64,000 bases of DNA, from assembly GCA_030847615.1 (NCBI GenBank), contig JAUMIR010000001.1:438766687-438830686 (forward strand), given 5' to 3'. Below are positions 1 through 9,486 of the stretch, piece by piece. Source of the DNA: Gambelia wislizenii. Its lineage: Eukaryota; Chordata; Lepidosauria; Squamata; Crotaphytidae. Both the position numbers and the translations under genes were made by a program. The stretch's first letter is position 1. Every line of letters begins with the position of its first letter. The notes under the pieces are model-generated. The model did not search any database, had not been told where the DNA came from, and saw nothing but the letters and a program-made list of their open reading frames with translations.

Positions 1-765
1 GCCTAATGAACCCTCGGGCTAAGTTTTTGTCTATGAACTCTCGGAGCGCCTCCATTTCAGCTGGTGTCATAGAATAAATGCGAGGTTTGGGTAGGCTGGA
101 CTCCGAGAGTATCTCAATGGCACAGTCAAAAGCCCGGTGGGGTGGCAAAATGTCACATTCCCTCTCCTCAAACACATATTGCCAAACCTTGTACTCCACT
201 GGCAGCCCTTTCAGCTCCCCTTTTACTAAGGCAGTCGTGTAATTCTGCGGCTCATCCTCCAGAGGGCCCCCGTCCCCTGGGGATCCTCCCCCCGCCCCGT
301 GCTCCTTGGTACACAATGGGTCTGTAAAAGTCAGTGTTTCTTTTATCCAGTCTATGGTGGGGTTGTGGTACTTTAGCCAGTTCAGACCCACAACTGCCGC
401 GGGGACTAAACCTGGAGCAATCACAAACTGCAGTTCCTCCTGGTGGGTGCCCATCCTCATGTGCATGGGACCAGTTATGCGTCGGGCGGGGCCCCCCTTC
501 ATCATCCCCCCATCCATCTGAGACAGCCACACGGGCTTGTCCAGCTTAACAGTATCAACGTTCAGTTCACTGACTAAGGAGGGGTGAATGAGTACTTGGG
601 TACAACCAGAGTCAATCATTAACATTACTTTGCGGGTGGGGCCCTCCCCTCCAACCCCCACTCGAGCTTTGATAAAGAACGGGCCCTTCACTCCATTCAC
701 CATGGCATCCGGGCGCCCTTCCGGATTAGCCCGCCCTTGGGCGCTCAATAGGGCGGGCTGGGCCC
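1..765 (-). CDS. Sushi-type pol, N-terminal part (protease and start of reverse transcriptase)
   Basis: This frame is reached from gag by a -1 slip at 766-772 and stays open to the window edge, about 255 codons. Near the start is a retropepsin-like domain with catalytic motif IDSGCT (DSG in place of the usual DTG, as in Sushi elements and PEG10) and, about 70 residues on, VVGLNWLKYHNPTIDW, a typical flap and C-terminal protease motif of Ty3/gypsy elements. The last residues at bases 1-80 read IYSMTPAEMEALREFIDKN, the conserved stretch just before the reverse transcriptase palm. There is no separate start codon requirement, since it is made as a Gag-Pol fusion. Reverse transcriptase, RNase H and integrase would lie left of base 1. 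No stop or frameshift was seen in the part present. Confidence 0.88.
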
Positions 766-772
766 GTTTCCC
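728..772 (-). promoter_or_regulatory. -1 ribosomal frameshift signal of gag-pol
   Basis: On the minus strand the heptamer GGGAAAC (772-766) stands in the zero frame as G GGA AAC, the canonical X-XXY-YYZ form. Six bases later a perfect 9-bp stem forms between AGCCCGCCC (759-751) and GGGCGGGCT (736-728) around a 14-base loop that contains the gag stop. Pol is in the -1 frame across the site. GGGAAAC is the heptamer known from PEG10 and from the SRV-1 gag-pro junction. Whether the loop pairs downstream to make a pseudoknot was not worked out. Confidence 0.9.
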
Positions 773-2295
773 GCCGGCTCAGCGTCAGAAGAGTAGGACC
801 CACTATCCTCGGAATCATCTGAGGACTCCCCTGCCGCATGGCCCGCTGCCAGGGCCCTGGCCGTCGCCTTGGACTTGGGCTTGGAGGGAGTCTTGGCGGG
901 CCCGGATCTCCCCTCGCTCCGCGCTGGCTTGGCGGCGACGGGTTGCTCCCGAGGGCTCCTCTCTGGGCACTCCGCTATGCGGTGTCCGCTCTTCCCACAA
1001 TGCAGGCACAGCCCCTTTCTCATCCTTCGCTCACGTTCGGACTCTCCGGTGGTGCCTCCCCCCGAGCGTGCCGTCTTGGTCTTCTTCCCTGGGGCCCCAG
1101 TGGACTTCCCCTCCGTCCCGGCCTGGCGGCGCAACATCTTGATGCTGGCCTTCACCGATTCCACTTCCCCAGCTAGCCGTATCCACCCCTTGAGGGTTTC
1201 GGGGTCTCCCTGGAACTTGGCCCACTCTAGAATGTCAGGGTTCAGGCCCTCCTGGAAAAACTGCACCTTGACCTCCTCTGGCCACTCCGGCACTTGGCTG
1301 GCTAGGCGGCGGAACTCAGCCGCGTACTCTGCCACGGGCATCGTACATTGCTTCAGGCTCCTAAGCTTGCTTCGAGCCCGCTTCCCTCTTAAGGGATCGT
1401 CGAACTGGGCCCTGAGAGCCATTAGGAACTCTTGGTAATTACCCAGTTCAGGGGCTCCCATATCATACAGACCCACCAACCACTGGGCCGCCTCTCCCTC
1501 CAGTTGGTTGGACACATACTGCACCTTCTCAGCCTCAGATTGGAACTCCCCTTCCCACTGAGTCATGTAACTCACCACTTGAGTCATGAAGTAGGGCAGT
1601 TTTGCTGGATCCCCATCGAACTTCGCCTTCAGATGCCGGTGTTTCCAGGCCCGGGGTCGCTCCTGCGGCTCAACCGGGCCAGCCCCCACTGGGGGAGCCG
1701 GTCCAGGAGCCGGCAGGCCAGGTACATCAGGGGGCTGAACGGGGACCCCATCCCCGGGTGCCTGGGCAGCCGCAGGTGGCGCTGGGGGAGGCGGGGCCCC
1801 TCCCGGGGCTGGTGGAGCTGGAGGGGTTCTGTGCAGGAGTTCTAGGAGTACCTCCCGTATCTCACCCATTTGCTGTTTCAGTTGAAGAACCTCGGTTCCA
1901 ACTTCTGCCAGGGAAAACTTCGCTTCTGGCTCTCTAGGCCCCTCACCCTGGGGTCTGTCCCACCGGGACCTGCGGTCTTCTCGGCGACCGGCCCCTGCCC
2001 ATGGCCAGGCAGGGCCCAAAACCTCTCGCACCGGAGTGCCAAAGCTTGGCAGGCTGCCCCTCCCTGGAGCCAGCTCGATCCCCAGCTCCCAGGGCTCAGT
2101 GGAGGGTGGAAATCTTGCAGCCCTCTGGCGGTCTCGGTCTCGGCTGACGCCTCCAGGTGCGACGGCTACAGCACCCCCCTCTGCCCCGGTCTCCTGCTTC
2201 GAGGCATCGGCTTCTCTGGCGCTGGCTACAGTCAGATCTTGGTCCGTCTGTGTGCCAGTCTCTGCGTCCTCAGACATTGCAGGTAAAGGCTCCAC
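745..2295 (-). CDS. Sushi-type gag polyprotein (516 aa, intact)
   Basis: Structural protein that packages the retrotransposon RNA. The N-terminal 100 residues are acidic and low complexity. A short heptad-like helix follows (LAEVGTEVLQLKQQMGEIRE), then a Pro/Ala/Gly-rich linker. The capsid-like retrotransposon gag core runs from about residue 220 (FDGDPAKLPYFM) to about 370, and is recognisably related to the PEG10/RTL gag core. A single CCHC zinc knuckle, CLHCGKSGHRIAEC (C-X2-C-X4-H-X4-C), sits near residue 440, followed by a basic then Ser/Asp-rich tail. The first ATG after the primer site is at 2295-2293. The stop at 745-747 is 21 bases past the slippery heptamer, so termination yields Gag and slipping yields Gag-Pol. 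The plus-strand open frames over this region are shadows of its GC-rich codons. Confidence 0.93.
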   Translation of the reverse strand: MEPLPAMSEDAETGTQTDQDLTVASAREADASKQETGAEGGAVAVAPGGVSRDRDRQRAARFPPSTEPWELGIELAPGRGSLPSFGTPVREVLGPAWPWAGAGRREDRRSRWDRPQGEGPREPEAKFSLAEVGTEVLQLKQQMGEIREVLLELLHRTPPAPPAPGGAPPPPAPPAAAQAPGDGVPVQPPDVPGLPAPGPAPPVGAGPVEPQERPRAWKHRHLKAKFDGDPAKLPYFMTQVVSYMTQWEGEFQSEAEKVQYVSNQLEGEAAQWLVGLYDMGAPELGNYQEFLMALRAQFDDPLRGKRARSKLRSLKQCTMPVAEYAAEFRRLASQVPEWPEEVKVQFFQEGLNPDILEWAKFQGDPETLKGWIRLAGEVESVKASIKMLRRQAGTEGKSTGAPGKKTKTARSGGGTTGESERERRMRKGLCLHCGKSGHRIAECPERSPREQPVAAKPARSEGRSGPAKTPSKPKSKATARALAAGHAAGESSDDSEDSGSYSSDAEPAGNGPSPPY

Positions 2296-2327
2296 AGTTT
2301 CAGGACAGAGAAAAAAAATAAAAACAG

Positions 2328-2340
2328 AGTATGCAGCTTT
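2328..2340 (-). other. Self-complementary primer binding site
   Basis: Directly after the LTR end (one base spacer) the minus strand reads AAAGCTGCATACT, the exact 13-base complement of AGTATGCAGCTTT at 2435-2423 inside the LTR. If transcription starts at about 2435, the 5' end of the RNA can fold onto this site and prime reverse transcription, as established for Tf1 and proposed for the Tf1/sushi group. No tRNA 3' end complement is needed, and I did not recognise one here. Confidence 0.75.
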
Positions 2341-2341
2341 C

Positions 2342-2718
2342 TGTGATGTACACAGAACACAAACTCAGATATCTTCAATATAGTTCTTTATTGGAATAGA
2401 AGCATGTGTAAGGAACAGTGGCAAAGCTGCATACTGAAGACCAAGCTTGCAACCAGGACAGATAAGGTACCCCCAGCGTGAGAAAGCAGAAAAGGGGGGG
2501 TAGAACTTCAAAGCTCACTTAGGAGGAGAGAGATCTGCCAGGCCATCTGGCCGACCTTGAGCTCCCGGGATAAACAGCGTTCCCATGGAAACCAACATCT
2601 CCCAAACATTCCGGAGGCCCAAGGCAGAGCCAAGGCAGAGCCAGTCTCAAACCATGAAAATGTCAGGGATCTCCACGAACTCCACTCTATGCCTTGGAAT
2701 TCGTGGATGGCCCTGACA
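2342..2718 (-). repeat. 5' LTR (377 bp) of the Sushi element
   Basis: It starts TGTCAGGG (2718-2711, minus strand) and ends CATCACA at 2342, giving TGT...ACA ends. It holds a TATA-like CCTTATC about 28 bases before the inferred start site at 2435, and AATAAA (2392-2387) 40-odd bases after it, so U3, R and U5 can be placed. U3 carries an inverted repeat: TGTCAGGG at 2661-2668 on the plus strand opposes CCCTGACA at 2711-2718, with 19-bp arms matching at 16 positions. Confidence 0.8.
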
Positions 2719-2732
2719 ATCATCTACTTATA

Positions 2733-3671
2733 CAGTTGTCCCTCCATATCCACAGATTTGGTATCCACAGGTTTAAGTATTCACAGCTTGAAAATATTCT
2801 TAAAAAAATAATAATCCAAAAAGCAAACCTTGATTTTGCCATCATATATAAGGGATGCACTTTTGCTATGCCATGTGAGATCGTTCACAGATTAACAAAG
2901 GCATATAGCACATTTGGAAGACTTTACAAAAGAGTCTGGAGTAATAAACACCTGAGGCGAAGCAACAAAAAAAAACAGTGTGTATAGAGCCATTGTGCTG
3001 TCTATTCTCCTTTATGGGTCTGAAACATGGGTCGCCTATCGCCACCACTTACGACTCCTCGAACGCTTTCATCAACGCTGTCTACGCACAATCCTACATA
3101 TACACTGGACTGACTATGTGATGAATGTTGCTGTCCTTGAGCAAGCAGGGATCACCAGCATTGAGGCCATGATATTGAGAACACAGCTGCGCTGGGCAGG
3201 GCATGTTTCTAGGATGGCGGACCATCGCCTCCCAAAAATAGTACTCTACGGTGAACACGCCATGGGTCAGCATAAGAGGGGCATTCCAAAAAAGTGATAC
3301 AAGGACTCCCTGAAACAACATCTCCGGCTCAACCAAATGGATCCCCAACAATGGTCTGCCATGGCCTCACATCGGGAGGCATGGAGACACACTATCCACA
3401 ATGCTGCAGCCTTATTTGAGAACTCACGCCAAACAAGTCTTGAAGAGAAATGACAATGCAGAAAGAATCACAACCCAGAAACATCACCCAAGGAGACCTT
3501 CTGCTGTGCTTTCTGCAACCAGACTTGTTTATGTCGGATTGGCCTTTTTAGTCATCAGCGCGCTTGCAGAAAGCGCGGGATGAGTCCTTCCTGAATCTTC
3601 GTTTGCAAAAAAAAAAAAGCCAGAGAGAGTCATATTACGGGACTTGAGTATTCACAGATTTTGGTATCCAT
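2733..3671. mobile_element. Tigger-like MITE split by a LINE insertion
   Basis: The left part (2733 to about 2872) begins CAGTTGTCCCTCCATATCC after a TA and matches the complete copies at 42421-42630 and 46413-46637. It resumes at about 3631-3671 (GGACTTGAGTATTCACAG, TTGGTATCCAT). The right end of the MITE is missing. The material between is the LINE at 2881-3618. The inverted terminal motif and TA target are those of Tc1/mariner, Tigger branch. Confidence 0.75.
2881..3618 (+). mobile_element. LINE 3' fragment with C-terminal C2H2-like finger
   Basis: Broken frames read RLTKAYSTFGRLYKRVWSNK, then ILLYGSETWVAYRHHLRLLE, RFHQRCLRTIL, QLRWAGHVSRM and, near 3505-3590, FCCAFCNQTCLCRIGLFSHQ, a zinc-finger-like end. 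These are C-terminal parts of a non-LTR reverse transcriptase family that I could not place in a clade. It ends in A12 at 3607-3618. The flanks GCCATGTGAGAT and GCCAGAGAGAGT look like a decayed target duplication (9 of 12). The copy at 43220-44002 carries the earlier part of the same kind of protein. Confidence 0.75.
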
Positions 3672-4216
3672 GTCTCGCAGCCAGTAAATGGCTCTGTAAG
3701 TGTCCTCAGGGCTTGTAAGATGCCTTCTGGGTGTGGGAACAATACAGAACTGTGCATGTGAAGCATCATGCTCCACAGACCTGGACCACAGCCATTGTCT
3801 TCAGCATTATAGAGGAAAAGTGGCATAGCCATATAGAATGCAGAATCTTTTTTCCCACTGCTATTCCTCCAGGCCTGTTTTAGCCAGTGCTCATGGAATT
3901 TGGTAGGTTGGAATGTGTCCATGGAATAACATTTCCAATAGTAAAATCAGTTGTGTTTGTACTACATGCTTCCTGCTGGCACACAACAGACTCTCATTCC
4001 AACCCCTTAAAGTTAAATAAACATAATAGTAAACAGAAGAACAGAACAGGTTGTAACATTAGCACTAGCTATCCTAATGCAAAACATTATATATAGAAAA
4101 ATCTCAGTTCTGTATGACTGTAGCAATTGCTATAGAAGAGGAATTACTTGTATTTGCCATTCTTCAGTGAAAACAGAGGAAGAGGAATTCAGCTTCCTGA
4201 AATTAAGTCCCACAGA
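3672..4216. other. Unrecognised interval
   Basis: AT-rich sequence without a long open frame, tandem repeat or recognised transposon. Confidence 0.5.
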
Positions 4217-4323
4217 ATTAATTAACGGAACATGTATAGGAAATGGAAAAAGGGGGAAATCACCAAAGAAGAATTCAAACAGATAGTGAACATGTGTAGG
4301 AGTAAAGTCAGAAAAGCTAAATG

Positions 4324-4358
<35 letters not shown>

Positions 4359-6268
4359 TAAAAAAAATTATTTATATCCCGCCCCTCTCCGAACAATCGG
4401 GGCAGCTTACAACAGTAAAATACTACATAGTATAATGCGCAGAATGAGCTAGAGATGTTACGAACAATAAAAAGGGGTTTTTTGGGTATGTTCGCAGCAA
4501 AAGGAAGAAGAAGGAAATGATAGGGCCACTACATGGAGAAGATGGCAAAATGCTAACAGGGGACAGAAAAAAGGCAGAATTACTCAACACCTTCTTTGCC
4601 TCAGTGTTTTCACAAAAGTAAAAGGGTGATCAACCTGAGGATAATGGAACAGAAGACACAATAGGGGAAATCCAGCACAGAATAAGCAAAGAGGTAGTAC
4701 AGGAATGCCTTCTTAATCTAAATGAATTTAAATCTCCAGGACCAGATGAACTACATCCAAGAGTATTAAAAGAGCTGGCAAATGTAATCTCAGAGCCATT
4801 GGCAATAATCTTTAAGAACTCCTGGAGAACAGGAGAAGTCCCAGCAGACTGGAGGAGGGCAAAGGTTGTCCCCATCTTCAAAAAGGTAAAAAAAGAGGAT
4901 CCCAACAATTATCGTCCAGTTAGTCTGACATCAATACCAGGGAGGATTCTAGAGCAGATCATTAAACAGAGAGTCTGTGAACATTTAGAAGGCAATGCCA
5001 TAATAAAAAAAAAGTCAACAAGAGTTTCAGAGAAACAAGTCATGCCAGACTAATCTGATCTCTTTTTTTGATAAAATTACCAGCTTGGTAGATGAAGGGA
5101 ACGCTGTGGATATCGCATATCTTAATTTCAGTAAGGCCTTTGACAAGGTTCCCCATGACATTCTTGTAAACAAGCTTGTCAAATGTGGACTAGACAAGTT
5201 AATTGTTAAATAGATTTGTAACTGGTTGACCGGCCTAACCCAAAGGGTGCTCAGTAGTGGCTCCTCTTCATCTTGGAAAGATGTGACCAGTGGGGTGCCA
5301 CAGGGTTCTGTCCTGGGCCCAGTGCTATTCAACATCTTTATCAATGACTTGGATGACAGAGTTAGGGGCATACTTATCAAATTTGAAGATGACACCAAAT
5401 TGGGAGGAGTAGCTAATACCCTAGAGGACAGGATCAAAATTCAGAATGACCTGGATAGACTGGAGAACTGGGCCAAAGCTAACAAAATGAAATTCAATAC
5501 AGAGAAATGTAAGGTACTGCACTTAGGGCGGAAGAATGAAATGCATAGATATAGGATAGGAGAGACCTGGCTGAACGAGACTATGTGCGAAAGGGAGCTA
5601 GAAGTCCTAGTAGACCACAAGTTGAACATGAGTCAACAGTGTGATGCAGCAGCTAAAAAGGCCAATGTGATTTTGGGCTGCATCAATAGAAGTATAGTGT
5701 CTAGATCAAGGGAAGTCATAGTGCCACTCTATTCTGCCTTGGTCAGACCTCACCTAGAATACTGTGTCCAGTTCTGGGCACCACAATTCAAAAAAGGATA
5801 TTGACAAATTGGAGCGTGTCCAGAGGAAGGTGACTAAAATGGTGAAAGGTCTGGAAACGATGCCTTATGAGGAGAGACTTAGGGAGCTGGGTATGTTTAG
5901 CCTGGAAAAAAGATGGTTAAGAGGCCACATGATAGCCCTGTTTAAGTATTTGAAGGGGTTTCACATTGAGGATGGAGCAGGCTTGTTTTCTGCTGCTCCA
6001 GAGACTGGAACACGGAGCAATGACTGCAAGCTCCAAGAACAGAGATTCCACTTCAACATTAGGAGGAACTTTTTGACAGCAAGAGCTGTTCGGCAGTGGA
6101 ACGCACTCCCTCAGAGCATGGTGGGGTCTCCTTCCTTGGAGTTCTTTAAACAGAGGATGGATTGCCATTTGTCGGGGATGCTTTGATCGTGATTTCCTGT
6201 GTGGCAGGGGGTTGGACTGGATGGCCCTTGTGATCTCTTCCAACTAAACAATTCTATGATTCTATGAA
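4217..6268 (+). mobile_element. CR1 LINE, 3' two kilobases, interrupted and inactive
   Basis: It carries the reverse transcriptase and 3' end of a CR1 element. Readable blocks in order: WRTGEVPADWRRAKVVPIFK (about 4823), NNYRPVSLTSIPGRILEQII, LNFSKAFDKVPHD (about 5125), TSGVPQGSVLGPVLFNIFIN (about 5288), FEDDTKLGG (about 5383), then the CR1 C-terminal region to about 6185. It ends ATTCTATGATTCTATGA at 6250-6267, the diagnostic CR1 octamer tail. Catalytic motif A has Asn for Asp (LNFSKAFD for LDFSKAFD) and the FADD box reads FEDD. There are frameshifts near 5055, 5210 and 5790. An L2-like tail is inserted at 4323-4436. Confidence 0.93.
4323..4436 (-). mobile_element. L2-like LINE tail inserted in CR1
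   Basis: An (AAT)n run is followed by TTATTTATATCCCGCC and CAATCGGGGCAGCTTACAA, matching the tail of the L2 copy at 57641-57740. CR1 sequence is interrupted between GTCAGAAAAGCTAAA and GCAGAATGAGCT. Confidence 0.75.
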
Positions 6269-7910
6269 AACCGACCTTGCTCTTGCATGCAGAGGATGAG
6301 AAGTAGAGTTGGTGCCAGGTCTGGGGGTACCATGAGCACAGGCCCTTGGGGATGTCACACACCTCAAATGCAATGGTTGCTCATTTTCATTTTTTCCATG
6401 CCCATTAGGGAAATGATGAAAATGGTAGTCCAGCACATATGGAGGGTACTGCCAGATTGAAAAGGCTGCCCCAATGGTCATGGTGCTGAGGATGATGGAA
6501 ACTGCAATCCAGAATGTCCACTATGTTAAACAGGCTGCTCTGTGGAGATCTCTCTGCAAGCAGGCACTGTGCTCACATAGTTAAGCACCATGTTCCATTG
6601 TTATATATCATGCATTGTATAATTTATAGGTAGGTCTTGAAGGTGTGGTGTGTGAAGAACTCCCATCCATAGTAACTTGAATTCAACGTTTCCTTTATTC
6701 TGAAAATTCTGCCTAGTCTGAATTTCATCAAAATAACAACATGCAAATCTGATATGAATGATGCTGAGAAAGAGCTTTGATGTCAATTCAACTAAACAAT
6801 AATTGTTTTGAATGATCTGGTCATTTCAATGAATGAGTGAAAGGATGGAAAACAGTACCGTAATCCTGAAGGCATTCAGCCACTGGGCCAGTCACATAAA
6901 AATGAATTTCAGACATGTCAGATACTAGAGCCATACTCTTCTGGGATTGTGAAGACCACAGAATTTCATGACACTGGAGAGGCAAGAACAGTTGAGCAGA
7001 ATGTTTAGAATTTGGCAAGTCTGCTCATTGTGATTATCGCTATAGCTGTACATACCCACTTCAGACACATACACATAACACAATTGTCTGTCTCTCTTGC
7101 AGCTAGGGATGAAAAAGATTTTCATAATTATTCGTTGCCAGGTTGTGGGGGGGTGGAAATAGACTAGTGATAATTTTGTACCATTTTCTGCTGGTATTTG
7201 ACAACTCAAAGAAATTCTGTGGGGGGGGGAATACATGCCTTTCTGAACAAAAAAAACACATTTTCTTCCTTTCCACAGCACTTTGGGACATTCAAATATA
7301 GGGAGATTACTCTGAAGTTGGAAAGAAAACTACTGTCATTCAACCTTATACAGTATGTAGAATGAGATAGTTGAGGATTTACATCCCTATTTGCAACTTA
7401 ATGTTAATTTTTTTAGAGTGGTCAAGCAACCACCAGATGAATCAAAGAAGCTGAGTCTGCTTTTTGCTTTGCTTTTCTTTTTTGAGCTGGACCTGTGATC
7501 AATCTAATCTTGTTCTGTCACAGGTCTTCTGTCTCTAATTTGGGCGAGAATTTCATCAGGTCCACTGGAAGACATTCTACAAGCTAACACCATTTTCACT
7601 GATTCAAATATTCCTTAGCAGATGTTATTTTCACCTTTCTCTCTCTTCCCCCAAATTTAAGGAACCTATGATGCCTGTTAATCTTGAGCTTTACCATGCT
7701 TGTTAACCATCGTATGTTTGGATTTAACATGCAGAACTAGCAAATAAATAATCAATGTTGGATTAGAAATATAGTTTTAAGGCATTACAAGGATGTGTGC
7801 CTCTCCAAGTGCTTTTTAGGTGGTTTATATGGAAATTACAGAAACCAAAACCAATTCTCAGAATTGAAGATGTCAAGAGTAACACCATATAGAAAGGGCA
7901 ATATTAGCGA
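6269..7910. other. Unrecognised intergenic interval
   Basis: No coding frame with recognisable content. It holds short G or C runs (about 7140 and 7220). No transposon that I could name. Confidence 0.5.
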
Positions 7911-7937
7911 TAGAATCATAGAATCATAGAATCATAG
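7911..7937 (-). repeat. CR1 3' octamer remnant
   Basis: Three copies of ATAGAATC(AT), the complement of the CR1 tail (ATTCTATG)n, without attached CR1 body. It is probably a CR1 insertion truncated to its tail. Confidence 0.65.
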
Positions 7938-8322
7938 GGCTAATCCTCTCCACAGGTTGAAGCTCTCCATCCCTAATCACAATCAGCACATAGATTCTTC
8001 CAGATGCAACATATCACCACAGCAGCTCTAAGACAAACCAGTCACTTTCTCGTCTCTCATCCACCTCCCTCACCCCCGAGAAATCAGACTCCACTGTGTG
8101 AAAGCCCCTTGGCTAGGATCAAGAACCAAAGTCTCTTATCTGTTAGCTGTACTGGAAGGATTTACCGCTGTGGGAGTCCAGCAGAGGAACCAAATAAGAT
8201 GTTGCATTAACTAGGGTTGTCAGCAGGAGAGAACTGCTACACTTGAAATCTTTAGTTCAGTCACTGTAATATTTCTTATAGCCTTTTAAAAGAGAGATAG
8301 AGAAGTCTTGTTCTGCTGGGTG

Positions 8323-8341
8323 TTTTTTTTTTTTTTTTTTA
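8323..8341. repeat. Poly(T) run
   Basis: About 18 consecutive T inside otherwise unrecognised sequence (7938-8667). It may be the tail of an old minus-strand retroposon, but no body was identified. Confidence 0.6.
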
Positions 8342-8667
8342 CAGAGTGTTTCTACCAGTGAAAGCCATTCTCTTTTTCAGGAGTGCACAACTCAAGTCAG
8401 CCTGGAGACACAGATAGACACAAACGAGTATAGTTTGTCTACATCAATGGCAGAAAAGATTTTCTGTTACAATGTGCTCTTTTGAGCCCATTCTTCCTTT
8501 TCTTTAATCCCTTTTAGCTCCTTGTGATCCCTTTCTTCTTGGCTTCACCACAGGCTGCTCTAAGTTTCCCTCTCTGTAAACTTTCTCATTCTCCCATGAT
8601 ACGTTCTTCTTCCTCTGAATCCCAATAGCACAGCTCTTATTGTTTCTAACTGTAATACAATGTTTCA

Positions 8668-9394
8668 GGTGTTGTCTATATGAGTGGGGGCGGGAATGTA
8701 AATTGATGCGCACTAACACCAATTTGAAGCAGCTTTGATTTGCCTTAATTTTTTGGCAAAATTGCAGGCATGCGAAGCTATCTGCTTTGCTGTCCCAACA
8801 GGCAGGCCTGTGAATCAAGATGGCGGGTGTGAGTGAATTACTTGTGTTTTTATTTTCACCAGTTGCCGCTGCTGAACAGTATTTTTTTAAAAAGCATATC
8901 TAAGGTGTGAAAGTGCAATATTCCACCTAAATAAAATTTTAAAGGGAAAAAAAAAGGCAGTTTGTTTGCCTCAGGACATAATCACTAAGGCGAAAACCCA
9001 ACATGGCAGTTCCAGGCATTTGCCTTGTTGGCAAGCTCCACTCCCTGCCCATGTCCAAACAACCAGCTTTCCACTTCCTCTCTTATCAGGAATGAGAATG
9101 AAAGCAAATTGGTTGTCCCAATGAGCAAGAGTGTGCAGTCCCTGCGGAGCTTTTAAAAAACTTCAGGAAAAGCCATAAAGGCTTTTCCTGAAGTTTTTTA
9201 AAAGCTCCGCAGGGACTGCACACTCTTGCTCATTGGGACAACCAATTTGCTTCCATAAAGGTTTTTCCTTCAGAGTTTTTGGTGGATTTTTCTCCCATCC
9301 TTTCAAATACTAGGAAATGATACAGGATGCCATTTAGACAAATCGTATTCTCCTCAAATTCTATCAGGAGTATTTTCGTCATTTAGATAACCCC
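8668..9394 (-). mobile_element. Nonautonomous DNA transposon, family H copy 1, with internal inverted duplication
   Basis: The ends are GGTGTTGTCTATATGAG and ATTTAGATAACCCC, matching in reverse the ends of the copy at 37758-38397 (AGGGCTTGTCTAAACGG ... CATATAGACGAGCCCT). The two copies align along most of their length (AGGCATG near 8768, AAGATGGCGG near 8818, AAATACT near 9307). No coding frame. This copy is about 85 bp longer because of the perfect palindrome at 9102-9252. Confidence 0.75.
9102..9252. repeat. Perfect inverted repeat, 73-bp arms, 5-base spacer
   Basis: Arm 9102-9174 and arm 9180-9252 are exact reverse complements at all 73 positions, separated by ATAAA (9175-9179). The direct repeat CCATAAAGG stands at 9173-9181 and again at 9253-9261. 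In the sister copies at 37758 and 59579 the same region is present once only. Confidence 0.95.
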
Positions 9395-9486
9395 TCTGTT
9401 CCACCTCTTATTTTTTTCTTCCCCAAGAGCAACTAGTGCAACTGCAGTCCCCATATTTGAGTTACCCCTTTTATATCTCTGTAGTC

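Larger units (their letters stand above)
1..2718 (-). mobile_element. Sushi-like Ty3/gypsy LTR retrotransposon, 5' part
   Basis: The element reads right to left: 5' LTR, self-complementary primer site, gag, -1 frameshift signal, then protease and the start of reverse transcriptase, running off the window at base 1. The gag domain, CCHC knuckle, DSG protease, GGGAAAC slip site and self-priming layout are those known for the Tf1/sushi group, the lineage that gave rise to mammalian PEG10. Both reading frames are open throughout and the coding part is far more GC-rich than its surroundings, which suggests a recent insertion. The 3' part and second LTR are outside the window, so the target duplication cannot be checked. 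Confidence 0.9.

Noticed and set aside
588..1845. Several plus-strand open frames of 110-190 codons
   Set aside because: They are antisense shadows of the GC-rich gag frame, with biased composition and no domain.
2557..2811. Small plus-strand open frame across the LTR edge
   Set aside because: It spans the LTR boundary and the MITE, so it is an accidental frame.
9102..9252. A microRNA precursor or antisense RNA hairpin
   Set aside because: The arms are perfectly matched over 73 bp within a single transposon copy and absent from sister copies, which points to a recent duplication and not to a maintained RNA gene.
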